DNA from: JBLHLB01 sp047618505
GTDB taxonomy: Bacteria; Planctomycetota; UBA1135; GCA-002686595
DNA length: 8,768 nucleotides
Assembly (NCBI GenBank): GCA_047618505.1
Contig: JBLHLB010000161.1
Span: 1-8,768, forward strand
Direction of reading: 5' to 3'
Shown: in pieces, positions 7,062 to 8,768 of the stretch
Numbering within the stretch: the stretch's first letter is position 1
Layout: each line of letters starts with the position of its first letter
Position numbers and translations under genes: made by a program
The notes under the pieces: model-generated
Seen by the model: the letters and a program-made list of their open reading frames with translations, nothing else
Database searches by the model: none
Told to the model about the DNA's origin: nothing

Positions 7062-7154
7062 TGGTGGGGGCGACCCGACTTCAAGTCTCGAGCTGCCCCG
7101 TAGGATAGCAAACCTACGGAGTTTCCCCAGAGCGCTGCGGATTGCCCTCCGATG
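7062..7154. other. Intergenic gap between lipoprotein operon and kinase gene
   Basis: These 93 bp separate the last lipoprotein stop from the kinase start. They hold one perfect 7-bp inverted repeat (see its own entry). I see no convincing promoter on the minus strand, and no Shine-Dalgarno before the kinase ATG, where the sequence is C-rich. It is therefore unclear whether the kinase is co-transcribed with the lipoproteins. Confidence 0.5.
7096..7121 (-). terminator. Hairpin between lipoprotein operon and kinase (possible attenuator or weak terminator)
   Basis: CCGTAGG (7098-7104) and CCTACGG (7113-7119) form a perfect 7-bp stem with an 8-base loop. On the minus-strand transcript the stem can be extended by one G-U and one G-C pair. 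It sits about 34 bases after the lipoprotein stop and about 36 bases before the kinase start. No U-run follows, so it is not a classical intrinsic terminator. It may reduce read-through, protect a processed 3' end, or be a protein-binding site. Confidence 0.35.
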
Positions 7155-7796
7155 TCAGAGCAGCAGGGCGAGCTGGTAGGCCGCAAAACGGGAAAACCGC
7201 TCTGGGCTAAGTAAGGCAAGCTCCCACGGATGGGGCGCTTCCTTAGACCCAACGCCGTAATAAACCTTTAGGCCCATCACGACAGCAGGATCATTTGCAT
7301 CAATTTGCAAACGCCCACTCCACACCGCGAGCCCCGTCTCTGCTGCCACCAGATCGAGAACGATCCCGAGTTCCTGGGGCGGGTAGTCGCGCTGCTGGGT
7401 GATGGTGGGAAAGAGCAATCCCCCTAGATTGTAACGCTGGGTCAGGGCCAGGATCGTGCGCGGCCGATAGGCACCCTTCAGATGCGGTTCGCTGTCCTCC
7501 ACCGCCTCGAGTTGAGCATCCGTGAGAATGACCAATTCGTAGGGCGCGGAGCGCGAGAGCTCCGCCTGCAGTGCTTGCCGAAAACTCTGCGCGAGGGCGC
7601 GGTTGCTCTCCAGTCCAGCCACGGGCATGAGCCCCACTCTCCGCAGGGCATAGGTATCAAAGTCCGTGGCGACCTCAGCGTGAGCCAACACCGGCATCTG
7701 CAGCTGCCGAGTCATATTGCAGCCCGATGCCAGGGTGACGAGGCCCAGGCCAAAACACAGAGCTAGGTACCTGGAAAGGCGAGCTGTAGCTCTCAT
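7155..7796 (-). CDS. Outer-envelope lipoprotein, CsgG/LpoB-like fold (unknown function)
   Basis: A 213-residue predicted lipoprotein. Residues 1-25 form a basic then hydrophobic signal ending LASG, with lipobox Cys26; the next residue is Asn, so retention in the inner membrane is not indicated. The mature part begins with a strand-like RRVGLMPVAGLE (about 52-63), a helix SFRQALQAELS (about 71-81), then YELVIL (86-91). A second block, NLGGLLFPTITQQRDYPP (123-140), leads to LGIVLDLVAAETGLAVWSG (143-161). This alternation resembles CsgG/LpoB/GNA1162-type lipoproteins, and the YPP...LDLV...TG...WSG pattern resembles uncharacterised lipoproteins I recall from deltaproteobacteria. Its ATG overlaps the upstream gene's stop in ATGA, and GGGAG lies six bases upstream (7803-7807). 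A flagellar link, as for FlgO/FlgT-type proteins, is possible given the FlgM-like gene in the window but unproven. Lipoprotein status is confident; function is not known. Confidence 0.85.
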   Translation of the reverse strand: MRATARLSRYLALCFGLGLVTLASGCNMTRQLQMPVLAHAEVATDFDTYALRRVGLMPVAGLESNRALAQSFRQALQAELSRSAPYELVILTDAQLEAVEDSEPHLKGAYRPRTILALTQRYNLGGLLFPTITQQRDYPPQELGIVLDLVAAETGLAVWSGRLQIDANDPAVVMGLKVYYGVGSKEAPHPWELALLSPERFSRFAAYQLALLL

Positions 7797-8599
7797 CGCT
7801 GGCTCCCGTCGGCTAGTCCGCCGCTGGGACTGTTCGTATTGACCGCAGTGGTCGTGCCCGTCGGCCCCAACTCGTCCGCATCCTCTTCAGAGGCCCTGTT
7901 CCGATACCAATCGATGCGGGCCTCCAGGAGCATCTTCTCCGCCTCAAGCCGGCGAATCTGAACTGTCGTGAGGCGACCGGCCAGATCTTCGTTCTCCGTC
8001 ACTAGACGCTCGACCTCGGACTCGAGCATGTCCAAGCGGGTCGAAAGTCCGCTTGTACTTGCGCTTGTGTCATCAATGCGAGCCTGTGCGTCGCCGAGGG
8101 CCTTGCGCAGAGCACGCACCTCGTCCGAAAGAACATCGCGCTCATCCAACACATCCTGGTAGAGCTGCAGGAGATACATGCGCCCACCGGGCGCCGTCTC
8201 CAAACCGTTGGTCAGATCCTCACGCTCAACCACCGTGCCGGGCGTCGGTCCATCGATGACATCACCGTCCCATGCAAGCAGCGGAGCTGTGCCCCGGGGC
8301 GCGGGTTCCAGTCCACCCAGGACCGTGTTTTTTTCGGCGCTTTGACCTGCCGTTGCCAGCCGGCCTTCTTCTTCCGCCACGTAGGGCGGCGGGTCAGAAG
8401 AGACGATCGCGCCACTGGCATAACGACCGCCACTCATCCAAGCATCACTAGGCTGTTCATGGACAGATTCAGCCCAGGGATCCAGGCTTAGAAAGGCGTT
8501 GCTCTTGCATCCGGCGAAGGAGAGGGCGGAAATGCCGATCAGGCACGCATTACACAGCAGACGAAAACCGAGGGGGCGGGGGCGCATGGTGTTCTTCAT
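7793..8599 (-). CDS. Coiled-coil lipoprotein of unknown function
   Basis: A 268-residue predicted lipoprotein. I chose ATG 8597-8599 over the longer ATG at 8647 because it opens the signal peptide, has AAGGA just upstream (8603-8607), and overlaps the stop of the preceding gene in ATGA. The signal runs to ALSFAG with lipobox Cys31 followed by Lys-Ser, consistent with outer-membrane targeting. Residues about 32-140 are low in hydrophobics and rich in Gly/Pro/Ser, probably a flexible tether. Residues about 141-232 are a strong coiled coil with Leu heptads (RMYLLQLYQDVLDERDVL, then LDMLESEVERLVTENEDLAG). The tail, about 240-268, is Thr/Gly/Ser-rich and disordered. This design suits an envelope scaffold or partner of the next lipoprotein, to which it is translationally coupled. 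I do not recognise a named family. Confidence 0.85.
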   Translation of the reverse strand: MKNTMRPRPLGFRLLCNACLIGISALSFAGCKSNAFLSLDPWAESVHEQPSDAWMSGGRYASGAIVSSDPPPYVAEEEGRLATAGQSAEKNTVLGGLEPAPRGTAPLLAWDGDVIDGPTPGTVVEREDLTNGLETAPGGRMYLLQLYQDVLDERDVLSDEVRALRKALGDAQARIDDTSASTSGLSTRLDMLESEVERLVTENEDLAGRLTTVQIRRLEAEKMLLEARIDWYRNRASEEDADELGPTGTTTAVNTNSPSGGLADGSQR

Positions 8600-8768
8600 T
8601 GGTCCTTCTCTGTGTAGGCGAGTTCGATCAACTTTGTTTCGCCGCAAGCACAGGTCACTTCGATCGCGTGGACACGCCCATCTGCACGGTGCAAACGCAC
8701 GCCAGGGGCAGCGTCCTTAGGGGCGGCTTCGGTGGGATGTGCTACGGACACGGGGCGCTGGCCTTGGG
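8596..8768 (-). CDS. C-terminal end of an unidentified protein with CxCGE motif (cut by window edge)
   Basis: The last 56 codons of a gene that enters from the right edge, ending in TGA at 8596-8598 inside an ATGA overlap with the lipoprotein start. The reading frame has no stop across the visible part. It reads as a linker rich in Ala/Pro, then VRLHRADGRVHAIEVTCACG followed by ETKLIELAYTEKDQ. The CACGE pair of cysteines in a beta-like context could bind metal or be half of a zinc site whose other ligands lie upstream. It lacks a signal peptide in the visible part, so its location is unknown. The double ATGA chain supports it being a real gene in the same operon as the two lipoproteins. Too little is present to name it. 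Confidence 0.65.
   Translation of the reverse strand, partial: QGQRPVSVAHPTEAAPKDAAPGVRLHRADGRVHAIEVTCACGETKLIELAYTEKDQ

Noticed and set aside
7463..7470. GCCGATAG on the plus strand, resembling a sigma-28 -10
   Set aside because: The -35 position reads AGGG, the site is inside the lipoprotein gene, and no plus-strand gene follows.
8600..8647. Upstream ATG at 8647 as start of the coiled-coil lipoprotein
   Set aside because: It would add 16 charged residues before the signal peptide and overlap the preceding gene deeply; the ATG at 8599 has a Shine-Dalgarno and an ATGA overlap matching the next junction.
1..8768. CRISPR arrays, insertion sequences, tRNA or rRNA genes, phage genes
   Set aside because: Reading both strands showed no spaced direct repeats, transposase motifs, terminal inverted repeats or RNA-gene signatures; coding regions account for nearly the whole window.

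Overview
The window comes from a moderately high-GC, Gram-negative-type bacterium. Two genes encode lipoproteins with clear lipoboxes, one encodes a predicted exported metallopeptidase, and one encodes a hybrid kinase with a large periplasmic sensor. A FlgM-like anti-sigma-28 gene behind a near-consensus sigma-28 promoter suggests a flagellated organism. The mix of a two-propeller hybrid kinase, an exported M1 peptidase and a FlgM-like protein would fit Planctomycetota. Acidobacteriota or Myxococcota are possible alternatives; the phylum is an inference, and no rRNA or other marker gene is present.

Layout, right to left on the minus strand, which carries all genes but one. At the right edge is the C-terminal 56 residues of a small protein ending in a CxCGE motif (8596-8768). 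It is joined by an ATGA stop/start overlap to a coiled-coil lipoprotein (7793-8599), which is joined by a second ATGA overlap to a CsgG/LpoB-like lipoprotein (7155-7796). These three look like one translationally coupled operon. A 93-bp gap containing a small perfect hairpin separates them from a 1178-residue hybrid histidine kinase (3525-7061): signal peptide, two beta-propeller-type regions, Y_Y_Y domain, one membrane helix, HisKA, HATPase and receiver, with no DNA-binding domain.

The only plus-strand gene is the FlgM-like gene (3049-3528). It is convergent with the kinase, and the two stop codons share a single CTAG. Its leader carries the sigma-28-type promoter (TCAA-N15-GCCGATAA, 2971-2997) and a 7-bp hairpin that would hide the Shine-Dalgarno sequence. 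Divergent from it, on the minus strand, an exported M1-family metallopeptidase (415-2892) is followed one base later by the start of a multi-pass membrane protein cut by the left edge (1-413).

The most notable unit is 2971-3528: an anti-sigma factor gene apparently under its own sigma factor, with a possible translational lock on the mRNA and an unusually long charged N-terminal extension on the protein. The rest is coherent envelope and signalling content with no mobile elements, CRISPR arrays, tRNA or rRNA genes seen. No gap exceeds about 160 bp.
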